Source of the DNA: Ascidia mentula
Taxonomy: Eukaryota > Chordata > Ascidiacea > Phlebobranchia > Ascidiidae
Reading direction: 5' to 3'
NCBI GenBank assembly: GCA_947561715.1
Contig: OX387199.1
Location: 8,251,001-8,315,000 of the forward strand
Length of the DNA stretch: 64,000 bases
Numbering within the stretch: the first letter of the stretch is position 1; each line of letters begins with the position of its first letter. The position numbers were made by a program, and so were the translations under genes. Shown here in pieces: positions 15,001 through 27,268 of the stretch. The notes under the pieces are model-generated. The model was not told where the DNA came from. It worked only from the letters and a program-made list of their open reading frames with translations, and did not search any database.

Positions 15001-18000
15001 GCATATGCAATGAAGTTTCTATTACAGCCTTACTTTCTGTTTCAGAAGTATCTGCGAGTTTGGCCTTTGCTCTAAAATGCATTATCTCTGGAAAATGGTG
15101 ACCAGCTTCAACACTACATGCAGAACTTGGTGAGCTGGATGAGCTGGGTGGACTTGAGTGTTCAGATTTACCCCAATCATAAGTACCTTTAAAAGGAATT
15201 ACATTTGAATCTAGTTCTACTTCATCATCTAACAAGCATAGATCCAAATAATGCCCCACAATCTCCTCATCTCCACAACACACAGCTCCCAGAGGTTTTG
15301 TCGCATGTCTGGGGATGGAATCACTTTCGATGGTGAAATCACTAAAATCCGTAATGCTGAAGTCACCGCTAAGTTTCATGGAATCAGCTAGTTGTTGTGC
15401 AGCAGTTATGGCTTCTGTATCATTTTCTCTTGTTGCTTCTTCAATGAAAGTTTCAAGTTGTACGTCAACTTCTGCAAAACAATGTAATTATTTACTATAT
15501 TGGACATGGTAACAAAAAAGTTTTGGTTAACAATATTCGCTGTTAAAATTGTTTCTACTTTTGACAAACAATGTATCTCAAAGTAAAAAAATTAAAATTT
15601 TTTAACTAAACAATAGTACCTACACATACCTAAAAATAGCGTATCCCATAAGTTTAGCCTCTGTTTCGTTGCCAGGTAGATATAAGTTGCTTTCTTAAAC
15701 TCATAGTTTGACAATTCATTCAACATATCAGAAGCCTGCTCAAACAGCCGATTAGCTTGTGCCAAAGAGCTGTAGTAAGCAACTTCAGCTGCAAGAATCT
15801 TTTTACAAACTTTCTCCACAGTGACCTAAACAACATAACATCCATTTAAAAAATAATATTTTTTTTTGTTGAGACAGATTATGCAATTACAATATTTTCT
15901 TCAGGCTCTTCACCAATCCAGGGAAGACCTGTCAATTGGTCAACATCAACATCTGACACAAGATCAGCAACGCTGGGCCCGTCACCAGAGGTCAGGTTTT
16001 CACCCTACACAGCAAGAATATGAGTAACACATATGACATTTGTTTAACAGCACATTCTGTCTGTGTTTTACCGCGAAGTCCCCTGTGTTTTACTGCAAAA
16101 AAGCAACAGAAACAAAATTTTTACCTTACAGGGGACTATGGATAACATAATTGACGCCTTACAATAATGGCAAACTTGTAATTTATTGTTATATAAGTGC
16201 ACAATACAATCTCAATATACCTCTTCTCTTTCTTCAATGGCAACAAAACTTGTGTATTGTGACACAATTGAATTTTTTATGCTGAGGTCGATAATGTAAG
16301 GTCGCCGTTCTTTCTTAAGTTCGTCACGCTTTAGTGGGTCAACATCATGCATGCCATCCTCATAATCTTTTATCATTGAACGAGCTGCAAGTTGATGAAT
16401 GGTCTACATGAAAATTATAAATTGTTATCAAGGCCGTGAATATTTTAAATTTACTCAAAAGAATAAAAAAACTGGAGTTATTCCATAAACAGGACGCTCA
16501 ATGAAAACAATTAGATTCTGGTACTTCTAGTACCTAGTAGCCTTGGGTTAGAACCCAACAATTATAGCACTGCTTACCTGGCCAGTGGTAACACTAAGAG
16601 CAGATGTTGAAACAATTGTTGAAATCTCTTTTCCACAAATTTTTGCACAAAGTTCTGCCTGGAAAACAACACATGTATTTGATTGTTTTAATAATAACAA
16701 ATATGTTGGCAATAATTTTATGGTAATTAGTTTGTAAAACATTTGATTTAAAAAGCCATGTCTTTATTACATGCAAATGTGGTGATAATTGATGCCTGTT
16801 ATTTGCAGAGAATTAACAAAACCACAATTTACACATAATAAATATAATATTTTTTTTTTAAATTACTTTGTTATCACTGCCCTATTACTAAATACATACT
16901 TGCATGCAATGAGGAACCATTCCATACACAACAAGCCTTGATGAATTATACAATGTTGAAACATGTTCTGGAGCTTGAATGGGCAAAAGAGATACCCCAA
17001 CCTCTGTGACTTCATCTTTGTCAACATATTTTCCCCACTTAATGTTGATGTCTGTCAGCACGGGTTGACTTGCCTTGCTCAGTTGGTTTTGTACCTTCAG
17101 TGATTTTATGCATAATTACAAAAAAAGTATAATTCCCCCAAAAAATGAAACATGTGAGAAAGAGTAATTAAGCTACAGAAAGTGTCACTGTTTTATCCAA
17201 TCAGATTTCACCAAAAAACATGTTACCCTAAAGTTATGCAATAGTAGTAGTGTTTGGAATTGTGTTTTTAAACATGGGCAACAGTTCTACCTTCTGTTTC
17301 CATTTGGATTTAAGGTTGATGGTAAAATGCTCATGGAAACCATCTGAAGCATTTGCAATACTTTTCATGAAATGTTGGTTTGCAGAAGAGCTGTTGATAG
17401 CAAACAAAATATAAAGTAGACAAAATAAATGTATGTTTCCTATTTATTAAGTTAATTCTGCTTCAACACAAAAAATACATGAAAAATTTTGGAAAAAAAT
17501 GAGGTAAAAGTTTTTTCTATGGTTTGTTCACAAAAAAACCTTGTTTGGTTGCAAATTTACTGAATAACTTTCAATAGAAAACCTTAACTCACCCTATACT
17601 GAAGGTGAAAATGCGACAAACTTTGTCTGAGTCCCCTGCAAGGTCTCTGGCAATCTGCAGAGTTTTATTCTTTTCGTCAAGATGACCATCAGAAACCAGA
17701 AACACATTTGTGAGCGTTTTGTCCTTGCTGAATTTCCTCACTGCACGCAGGTATGCCAAGGATCTCCATCCATCACTCATACCCAGGTTTCCAACTGAAC
17801 TCTGTCAACATGGTTTAATACAGACTTGCCAATCACTAAATAATTAAAAAAAAAAATTCCATAGAAAACAAATATATTTTTTTCCTGGTTGTTCAAACGA
17901 AGATGAAAAGTTTTTTACTGGTATTTCAATGTTGGCATTCAGGGAGTTTGTCCAACGCCTTGATACGGTTTACAAACAGGTTGATAAGCATGGAAATTTT

Positions 18001-21000
18001 GATTATATTGGTTTCTTATTTTGATAACGCAACTCTTTTTTTTAAATAGTTTAATGTCAACACTGTGATAGATGCTATGAAATTAATTGCATGGGAAATG
18101 GAAAACATTTTTCAAATATTAATTAAATTAAAAAAAGTATATTTTGAGAAGATTTAATTGCAACAAAGAATATTTAGTTTAGAAAATAAAAAAGTAAAGA
18201 AGAAAAAAAAGTAACATAATTTTTTGGGATTGTTTTTACGTACACATAAGAAACATTGACTTCAGGATCCTTTTTGACAATTAAATCATTCACCTGAATG
18301 AAACACTCTGCCTTGGTTTGCACAATATTTTCACTCAAAGGTTGCTCGGTGATGAAAAGTTCTTCAAAGAGTGTTCCGAACTTTATCACATTGAGGCAAC
18401 ATTTCGAAGGAAGGTATTTAAGAATCATGAGAGCCAACTGCAGAAAAGGTTAGTTTGAAGAGTTTGTCGATGTCTGCAGTCAATTTAAGGTAAAGAGGCT
18501 GAATGTCACAGCATCAGTGCGCTAAATGTTAGAGGGATAAACACAAATATTGAAGACTTTTTCACATTTTTAATTTTTTTAAATATGTATTTGCACTACT
18601 GTGATGTGCTTAGTTGTGAAAAAACGTCTGTGTACACAAATATGACCAAAGACTCCAGTTTATTCACCACTTAATGTCTATACTATTAACTTAATGATGG
18701 ACAAGAGTAACCTTTTTAATGTCATTTTCCAGTGCATCTGAGGTAATTGAGTTGGAATTGTCAATTAGGATAATAGCCCTGTATGATGAAACAAGTGGGG
18801 CATCGAACTCAGGGTAAAATGCCAGCATGGAAGCCTGGGGAAAACTTTGACGCATTAGTTGTTGACAAACATATACTAGGTCATGTAATGTTGGCTAAGA
18901 CCTTAAAATAAAATAGAACCAAGCATTCATGATGCCTGATGGAAAACAATGTGTTTATCAGTATAAAGTAGGCTAATGCAACAACTTAGAGCCTTTGGTG
19001 GAATATTAAATTGGGAGAAGATTGCAACTGATTACCTGGCTATCTTTATCGGGATGTTTTTCTGACCACATTCTGGGAACATGAATTTCTGCCAAACCAA
19101 TCAATAGTCGAAATCCATCCTTACCCAGGCTCTCTCTGTTCAACAACTGAACAGTTGCTTTGCTTCTGGTGATCTGGGATAAAAAAATGTATACTAAACA
19201 TAAGGGCTATTGCTAACAAGTATCATAAGAATATAGAAATGGTGCTGTGGTGTGTAGAGGAAAATCGCCTTACCTTGTATTTAATTTTGTTGCTTGGACA
19301 TTCAAGTCTTTTGATGTCAAAAGGCATTTCCACAGATATAACAAGCGAAAAATTGCTGCAAAAATAGTTCTAGTAAAAAATGGTCTGTATCAGTGTTTCT
19401 TAATTGCCTGCATATGCTATCTTTTTTTATCAGTCGCTAATGTACATTCTTTGCATGTTAAATGGATTTCTTCCTAAGCGCATACTTGTGCATTATTAAA
19501 CATTGTTTTATGATAGTGTGTTTGGTATGTGAGTGGTTCTTAACCACGTTAAATGGATTTCCTCCCAAGCCCATACTTGTGCATAATTAAACATTGCTAT
19601 GTTATCAATGTGTTTGGTTCATTACATATCAGTTTGCAGTTCATAAAATCAACGGTCCATAAAGAATAAAAATGTTGAGAAACACTAATATGGATATTTG
19701 TTAATGAGTGCTTGCATTTAACATGGTAATTAGTGGAGAAAAACATCTAAGTAGGAAGTGTTGTCATGCTTTCACATACCAAGGCAGGATCACCCCACTG
19801 CACAGGCCCTTTATATTTGGCAATCTCAGCTCTTCGATTATAAATTCACTGGCTTGCAGTCAAGGCGTTGCAGCCACGCTGGATCAGTCAAGTAGGAAAC
19901 ACTTACTTCAAATTTCCTGAATCTGCAGCTACTCTGTCAGTCTTTGTTTGTGTTATTGGACCCGAGACAAGGATGTTGTCTTTTACAGATGGTGCAACAG
20001 TACTGGGCAAGTGAAACTGAATGTAATCGGTAAGATCACTTTCATTGATCATCACCGGTAGTTCAGTGACATATGTTATCTTGATTAAAACTCTTGCTCT
20101 TGGAGGTAGGTTTCCCACGCTGACAGTAAAAACATCCTGCAAAGATATGAAACAAAATATTTTTTTCAGTTGACCCTTGAGAAGCGAATTAATTTATACG
20201 CATATGTCAAGGAAATACTCCAAAACTTTCAACAAAAGGGAAACAAAAACTTACATTACCATAATCATTATGAAAGTACTTTGAATTAGCATATTTTATT
20301 GCATTTTATCCATAAAGTAATAAACAAGTGAAAACACATCATTTACTGGTTGTTCTTCGTCCATTAGGTAAGCACCATGTCCTTTTGAAACTGCTTGTTT
20401 ATACTCACGATGAGCTTGTTCCTTTTCTTTTACCTAAAAGATGTTAAAATTAGTGATGCTGTCCAAAATATGTCTGTTAACCCATTAACTTTGATGAATG
20501 TAACACTATACACATTGACATGCTGTTGTTTAAAACAGCAAAAACTTCCAAAGGCACTCTTTAAGTCAATTATAAGAAAGAAAAAGACAGACTTTTTTAT
20601 GACAAGGGTGGTTAATACCACTATATAAACAGCATTTCAAGATGGATTTGATTATATTTAAATATTGGATGTTGAGTGGCACTTGTGTATTACTATCACT
20701 GTAAACATCATACCTTGCCTACAACATGTTTTCCATTTATAAATGCTTCAAAACCACAAACAGCTGAGGAACCCCCTAGTGGAAAAACATATTTTGCCTC
20801 CAAAGCTATATCTGACTCATTGACGTATGACTGGAATATGACAACCTTAAAGAGAAACAGATGGAAGGGTTTTGGTTGTTGTCTAAAACAAAATAAACAT
20901 TAACAACGTATGAATGGTTACGCAAAAACAAAATTTTAGACCTTTGTGTTAAATTGAGGACTCAATGGTACCTGCATTCAGTTTGTCTTATTTTGCAGCT

Positions 21001-24000
21001 TTATTATTAAAGAATATTAAATATTTTTACTTAACAGTCAGACATTGTTAATCCTGACTGTAGTGTTTTGTCATAATATAAGTTGGCTAATGGGGTATCT
21101 CATGAGGTTCAGATTAACAAGGTTTCACAGTAGTTTATCATGGCAATTATCTCTCCAAGTTTAAATGAAAATAAAGGAGAATGATTTACACCTCTGCCAC
21201 AAGGTCAATAATACTTCCGCGAATGTGAACTTGTTGAAGTGGGACTGGCTTACTTTTACCAGTTTCTTCAATTATCAATCCTGGATCAACTTTTTCCAAT
21301 GGATCAGTTGCATTGTCGACATCAACTATTGCAACCTGATAAACAATAGAAATCAGCATTGAAAAATATTCTGTTACAAATAACTTTTACATTTTCATGA
21401 CGCTGATGATTCGAAGGAAATACTGTCAATGGTTTTATTGGAATTTCAGGATTTTTCATTTTATCTCCCTCAAGGACAAATTCAACCAGATATCTGCATA
21501 AAAAACTTATGAAATAGTTGTATTTAACAATTGAGCAATTTTTGACAACCTTAGTCTTTGCTGCTTTTTGTCGTAAATCACAAACTCATTGGCATCGAAT
21601 TGTGAGGAATTGTTGTCACTTTTTCCAACTCCCTGGACACTATTGTAACCCTCTGGTGCCTTATTTAGGTTTGGCTGTTTTTCGGTAAACTTTGCACTGT
21701 TTCCCAAGCACACTTCATTCACCAAAACAAACCTGGTTCCCTTCTGTTCGTTTGGCATCGAATACTTTACGCTGGCTCTGAAAGTTAAGCATTTGTCTTC
21801 AACATAGAATTACATTAAATGAATTAAGGATTTCCACAAATCCAAATTTTATGGAGACATGGTCAAGTTTATGCCATCCCAAATTATTTCCAACTAAAAG
21901 CATGCAACTGCATACTAAGATCAGACTATAATACATCATTTAATTTGACACACACAACAAAAATCTTTGCTAAATTGATTGTGTACCCAATGTCATCAGT
22001 AAAGTAAATTCCACTTCCAAGCAATCCACAGTCAGTCCGATCTCCACCATGCTCACCAACCACCACTTGAGGCAGTAGCAGGCCGCGAGACAAAATTCCA
22101 AAGAAGTTCTGGGAAAACAAACGATTAATACTTTTTCCCTTCAAACATTTATGCTATGGGCCATGGTTTGCAAATATTTTTAGAAATGTAAGAGTAATTA
22201 CACAAACTATCGGCATTTGAATATATAGTTATTATGTAAACAACAAATGTTAATCGTTTACACCTACCTCTGGTTTTGACGAGTGAAAAAGAAGTTTCTT
22301 GTTATCCATTGAGTGAGTGAAGTCAAAATACTCTGCATCTCGATATAAGCGAAATATGTTGACTATCTTTAAATCTGGTTGACTACAAGAAAAAAAATCA
22401 TGATTTAAAATAATCTCATGCTGTGTTCTTTACATCATATGCATTCAAGATAATTTGTACAGAAAATGAAGTTTATCATTAATTTTTTAATTTACTAATT
22501 GAGCAAAAAACAGGAGAAAGAAAAAAAATTGAGGAAGTCTTCACTGACTATTTAGCTGGCAAGATTAACACTAGTCACCAAGCTACACCGATGAGACATA
22601 TGTAACGAACCTCTGGCAAACACCACTTCTCATGCCCACAAGAGTTGAAACAGAAGCATACTCAGGATCTTCAGGAGGTATCCATGTTATTGCACAACGA
22701 ATGCCATGCTGTAGCAAGGTTATTTCTTTCATACTAATTTTATTTGGTTCAACAAAACTGTTATAACTGGATGGCAACTCTGAAGTGGAATTGTCTCTTG
22801 AAATGCTGTTATGGTCATATGGTGAGTTTGCTTCAGAAAATACTTTCATATCTTGCAAAGTCTGAAACATGATTTTTAGCGAAACTTACTTGGGAATAAT
22901 GCAATATTAACTCAGAATGTGTTAACAGAATGTTAAAAAGTGAGTTTTTAAATAGGACATAAAAACAAACACACCAAATAACCATAAATCAAGCAACCAA
23001 AGAGCAACAATGGATAGCGCTTTTCAAAAAAAATGTTTTTATTGAATGGCAACTCATATTGTTAAGCTTAATTGGTGGTGAACCCAAATAAATAAATACC
23101 TGCACAAAATCAAACTTCAAAGACAAAGTCTTTTTGTTTGATATTGCTTGTAAACTGCTGTCGCACGTAACCGTCTTATAGTACTCTTTGGAAAGATTAT
23201 CCGTCGATTCATTGTTTTCCAATGCTTCCCGAATTTTGATTAAAGTCACTTTGGCTTTGGCAATCTGGAAAAGTAATTATTTTACACATATCAGTGTTTC
23301 TGACAATAAACAAAGGCCAATTTCTTGTAAGATCTATAGTTTATAATGCAACACAGTAGCATATGTAAACATAACACTGATGGAGATTTTATTGCAGTCA
23401 AGAAAATTTCAGTACCTCATCAACATTCATTTTGCTTGCATGTTCAAAGTTGCATATTTTGCAGACAGATGCTGCGATGACTGAGACAACCATACAGACT
23501 TGAGGATTCATGTTTCCCATGCATTTTCCCATGCTATCGAACACCTAAAAAATTTTACAATATTAAGTGTGTACTGTGCTACATGCAGATATTAGAAACT
23601 GGCAAAAGGGATGGGCACCACAGCCCATTTTGTTTCTTTAAGTTGTCTCAAAAGTATTCCATATCATCCTTTTACTTCAAAGAATTCTGCATGGATCTTA
23701 GCTGGGTTGTTAATTTGTGCTTTCATTGCAACAAATTCATTAGTTCTGCAAGAAGGGTTGTCATGCCATGTCTTGTTCTAAGATTTGTGCTTATTCTCAC
23801 AAATAAATTGTCTCAGCATTTAATGTGGATTTATAGATACATGGCACATTGTGATAGACATTTGGACTTCCCCGATAACAAACACAAATAAGCTCATCCT
23901 ACTGATGTAATAACAATAGTTTTAAAACCTTGAAATAAATCACAATTGATATCTAAGTATAATTTATATTTGGAAGTACATATTACTGCATAATCAAACA

Positions 24001-25537
24001 TTTTTGGTCAATGCTGTTGACAACCCATACTGTAAGAAACACTGGAATTAACAGTATGTGGCAATATATCAATGTAAACTTTCAGTAATTACATTGGTAA
24101 ATACCTGAGAAAGTTTTGATGAACCAATGGCTATGCTAGATGAACAAGGTAAATAGGAAATAGGTTCCATTTTTTGGTTACTTTTGACATGTCGGTCAAC
24201 CAAATACTGCATCACCTCCATGGCATCCTTACAACTAAATTTCAAAAAATACAAAACATCATCAAAATAATCTGAGAACAAAGTTTATCATTTTGTTTTA
24301 AACTCTAGGAAAGCAACCTGTCGAAAAAATATTCCAATGAAGTTTTGTCTTTTAGGGTCATATCTTTAGTAATCTCCCCACGCTGTTCCATAATCCGGAA
24401 CATATTTCTTCTATTTCGGTCAGGTTCCAGGTATTGTTTTTCTTCATTAAGCGGAAGATGCAGTTCCAAAACACAGATTTTCTGGGAGCTGTTCTTTGCA
24501 TTATGTTCCTTTGATCAAGAAGTTTTTTTTGTTTATTGTTTTGTTAGTTTCTTGATAGATTCAATCTAAGCAAAGCTTACAAGCAATTGCATAAGAATGT
24601 TGAATTTTATTATCTGACTCATAAATGACCACAGACACTTCTTATATTGATGCATACCATAAGCACAACAAATTTCCCAACTTGGAAATCTGTGAGGAAT
24701 TTAGGGCAAGCTTGATCACCACTGGTGAATTTCTGTGATTCAAACTTCTCCAAGTCATCCTTACTTAAAGGCTGCACTTGTGATGGTTCCTCACTTACAG
24801 ACTGCCATTTGGGTGCTAAACAAATACTAGTTACAATTATGTCAGAGAATAGGAAAATAATAAATTACACATTGCATTAAAAAGGTTTTCATGAAAAACA
24901 AGATAGACGCTTTATCTTAATCCAGTGACATTCCTGAAGGAAAGTTTAAACCATGCAATGCATTTTTTCAAAAAATGCAGTTGATATGGCCATTTGTTGG
25001 AACAAGAAATTTCTATTATTGTCAGTGTAAAATTAAAACACACATCTATATGTATTTTTATGACATATTTTTTGAACCTACTCAGAATTGTTCCTTCAGA
25101 AAAAATATCTTTATTTGATTTGCCGGCAACTTTATATTCATCAGTGTCAAGTAATCTTCCACTAGCGAGGGAATCTTCAACGTAAGACCTACTAACCACA
25201 GGTATTTCCAACTGTACAGCTTTCCTTGTTTTGTATGTATCTATTTTTAAGCCCTTTTCACAATTCGCAATGACAAAAGAGCTCTGTAATGCAGTAAAAA
25301 ACATACCCTATTTATCTTCATTTCAAGCATTAGGTCATGACGAGATAGATTGTCTAATAAACTAATTGAAGCAGTTTATTTTTCAAAATTTACCTTTTTT
25401 GTGAGTATGTATGATACATATCCACCATTGAATGTGATGTCTTCCCTCAATTTTTTCTTCTTCTTATATGGCAAAGAGCCAATGTCAAGCACAAACTGTA
25501 GGCCACAAAAAAGGCCTGATTTTGACAACCCAACCAT
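9094..25537 (-). CDS. PARP4: Vault poly(ADP-ribose) polymerase (PARP4/vPARP)
   Basis: About 40 minus-strand exons, summing to about 2,291 aa (human 1,724). Exons: 25537-25394, 25283-25082, 24815-24658, 24508-24318, 24234-24105, 23544-23416, 23264-23100, 22861-22611, 22382-22268, 22108-21987, 21777-21550, 21493-21391, 21335-21192, 20845-20714, 20433-20347, 20136-19907, 19355-19274, 19173-19036, 18834-18712, 18437-18240, 17801-17593, 17390-17291, 17094-16900, 16658-16578, 16403-16221, 16004-15891, 15825-15630, 15471-14083, 13744-13676, 13104-13006, 12838-12734, 11790-11692, 11648-11619, 11519-11439, 11207-10986, 10597-10400, 10218-10145, 10049-9920, 9589-9525, 9258-9094. Domains: BRCT (1-115), helical and PARP catalytic (about 240-640; RGLLLPQVV, LGSGIYF, APEGYNSVQG, NEFVIYD, with His/Tyr/Glu kept), VIT (about 665-800; DVFTVSVGNLPP), VWA (about 935-1120; MIDAS DNSNS), Pro/Ser-rich (about 1300-2150), and the C-terminal region that in human PARP4 binds major vault protein. 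Known PARP4 mono-ADP-ribosylates vault proteins. Least certain are the small exons at 9-13.1 kb and the terminal exon. Confidence 0.9.
10400..11955. repeat. Tandem duplication inside PARP4 (offset about 1.2 kb)
   Basis: The exon at 10597-10400 and the exons at 11790-11692 and 11519-11439 encode near-identical peptides (EEKQLRSKV, SKQPT.DSTVP.A.EG). The intron sequence on the 5' side of each unit is also duplicated: 10628-10760 matches 11822-11955, sharing AAAAAAAGTGTGATTGAATT and the following 100 or so bases. This is a direct segmental duplication with moderate divergence. In the left copy the coding part is one exon; in the right copy it is interrupted. Confidence 0.8.
12172..12439. mobile_element. 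hAT-like MITE in a PARP4 intron (268 bp)
   Basis: The left end is CAGTGGTTCCCAACTA and the right end read inward is CAGAGGCTCCCAAATG. The termini match loosely over about 16 bases. No transposase frame. The flanking octamers (CTATTTAT and TATTAAAT) are not a convincing duplication, suggesting an old copy. Confidence 0.55.
14821..14995. repeat. Duplicated 46-bp coding repeat in PARP4
   Basis: The 46 bases at 14821-14866 recur without change at 14950-14995, 129 bp (43 codons) away, inside the 1,389-nt exon. They encode PPAGILPAMPFGFGA. The related phrase MIRSIPPPPKMSQQLGLLP occurs nearby, and a diverged copy (MIRSIPPPQKISQELGLLP) occurs further along. This is a recent internal duplication in a low-complexity linker. 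Confidence 0.85.
19391..19687. mobile_element. hAT-like MITE with internal duplication (297 bp)
   Basis: The left end is CAGTGTTTCTTAA and the right end read inward is TAGTGTTTCTCAAC. Inside, a segment of about 70 bp is present twice in direct orientation (19457-19526 and 19548-19618; shared GTTAAATGGATTTC.TCC and CATACTTGTGCAT.ATTAAAC). It lies in the intron between PARP4 exons 20136-19907 and 19355-19274. Confidence 0.6.
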
Positions 25538-25663
25538 TACTGCAGACTCTAAACCATGTAGTACATTGTTAGCAACACAACTGCAAATATTTATATGTAA
25601 ATGGGTTATAGACTCATTTCTTGCTCTTGACACTAAAAAATTGAAACAACTACTGTTACTTCA

Positions 25664-25843
25664 AAGCTGCAGACAGGGTGTGTACATGCACTGTTTCGAC
25701 CTGTAAGGTCTCATCAGTGCAGCAGTTGAGTGGCACTGTGCTAGCTTTCACACTAGTCTCCACTTTGTGGTACCTTTCGGTCAACGTCGATCTGCAGACC
25801 TTACAGGTCGAAACAGTGCGTGTACACACCCTGTCTGCAGCTT
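25664..25843. mobile_element. MITE with long inverted termini (180 bp)
   Basis: The two ends are near-perfect inverted repeats of about 48 bp starting AAGCTGCAGACAGGGTGTG and including CACTGTTTCGACCTGTAAGG. The interior is short and non-coding. It shares its core with copies at 26353-26677, 33481-33639, 40187-40276 and a fragment at 44385-44417. It lies just upstream of the first PARP4 coding exon. Confidence 0.8.
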
Positions 25844-26352
25844 TTCAATATTATGGCTTTTTTTGCACATATATTACTGTTACTTCATTTTTGCATTTAT
25901 TTGTACATATTTTTCCTTTACATTTTCCAAAATATATATTTATTTTGGATATCAATAAATCCACACACACATTATGAACATAATTTGGATAGTTGCTACA
26001 ACCATCTTCTGCATATACATCAGCAATTTTTGCACTATGTGCATGAGTTAATCTATTTCCTGGTACAAACAAAGGCTGGCTTCCTTATTTTGTTTCCACA
26101 CAGTTGAAATTAAAGTATCCATATGAATAAATCATTGACAAGTCAAATAATTAAGTTTGATGACCAAAGAATAACATGGATCATTCACAGAGGTAAAAAA
26201 ATGGAGAATATATTTATGCCAAGTATGCTACGTGTGTTTAGGCATGGAAAAAATGTTTTTGATGACAATAAAAAAATTGTTGGGAAAAGATGACTATAAT
26301 AAGTGGAATTTTTATTAATAATTCTTTGTTATGTTTACATATATTTGTGTAT

Positions 26353-26677
26353 AAGCTGCAGAAAGATGGCCACTGTTTCGACCTAAAAGCTTATACACAA
26401 ATTCATATTATTGGCTCCACATTGCTTATCATATGATTATTGTGACACGGGGCCTGACGGCACTATTGGTTAAGCTTGCTTGGCCGTAGTGTTTCCACCT
26501 TGTTTGCTCCGTAAGGTTGCACCTAGTTTGGTGCCCAACGGATGACGGTGACTGTATAGTCACCACAAAGTGGAAGTCTTTGCTTGGCCGTTTGGTCTGC
26601 AAAGTTCGTCTTATAGTCACACCAGCTGCACTGATGAGACCTTTTAGGTCGAAACAGTGGCCATCTGTCTGCAGCTT
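26353..26677. mobile_element. MITE of the GGTCGAAACAGTGGCC family (about 325 bp)
   Basis: The left arm AAGCTGCAGAAAGATGGCC and the right arm, read inward, AAGCTGCAGACAGATGGCC continue into CACTGTTTCGACCTAAAAG on both sides. The sequence following the right arm (TACACAAATTCATATTATTG and beyond, about 40 bp) also occurs just inside the left arm, giving a 40-bp direct repeat about 285 bp apart. The interior shares short blocks with the 25664-25843 element, including TCCACTTTGTGGT. Confidence 0.75.
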
Positions 26678-27268
26678 ATACACAAATTCATATTATTGGC
26701 TCCACATTGCTTATTACATATATTTCCCTGCCATACCATTTACATGTTCACACGTTACACTCACCTATGTCACCACATTGTCAGTGCTGTCTCTGCATTG
26801 TAAGGACATTTAGCTCTTCCAACTAATCCTTAACTTCGTTGTTACCCAGTAATTACTACCAACAACCTTATGCTGAATGCAGAAACATTGGAATATTGAA
26901 GAGCTTATACAACAACTTCTAATTCTGCGAGTTCCTGTTAGTTTGATCACAAGATATTGTTTCAGGGGAATTCCCAAACCGATGTATACATTTTTTTTAA
27001 AAAAACATCCTATTACTCTAAAAAAGAACAGTTTGTAAAAGTCCATGCTACAAAACAGAAGACTCAAAACAAAAGGCAGTGAAGAATACACCAACAAAAT
27101 TTTCCACTTTTCTTTACAATGTCATGGATTAGTTGACAACACACAGAATGGGGCCTTAGTTTGCTACTGATACACACAGGATTAGTGAATAGAAAAGGAA
27201 TAGTTATATACATTAAAACACACTGGCAGTGTTATTGTAAACTTCAAGGGAGAGTAGACATTCTTGCA

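Noticed and set aside
13997..15379. A 460-codon minus-strand frame as an independent gene
   Set aside because: It is the large internal exon of PARP4: the acceptor at 15471 and donor at 14083 keep the phase, and the upstream part continues in frame before the first ATG of this frame.
19247..19477. Plus-strand frame of 76 codons
   Set aside because: It runs across a PARP4 exon on the other strand and into a hAT-like element; there is no splice or family support.
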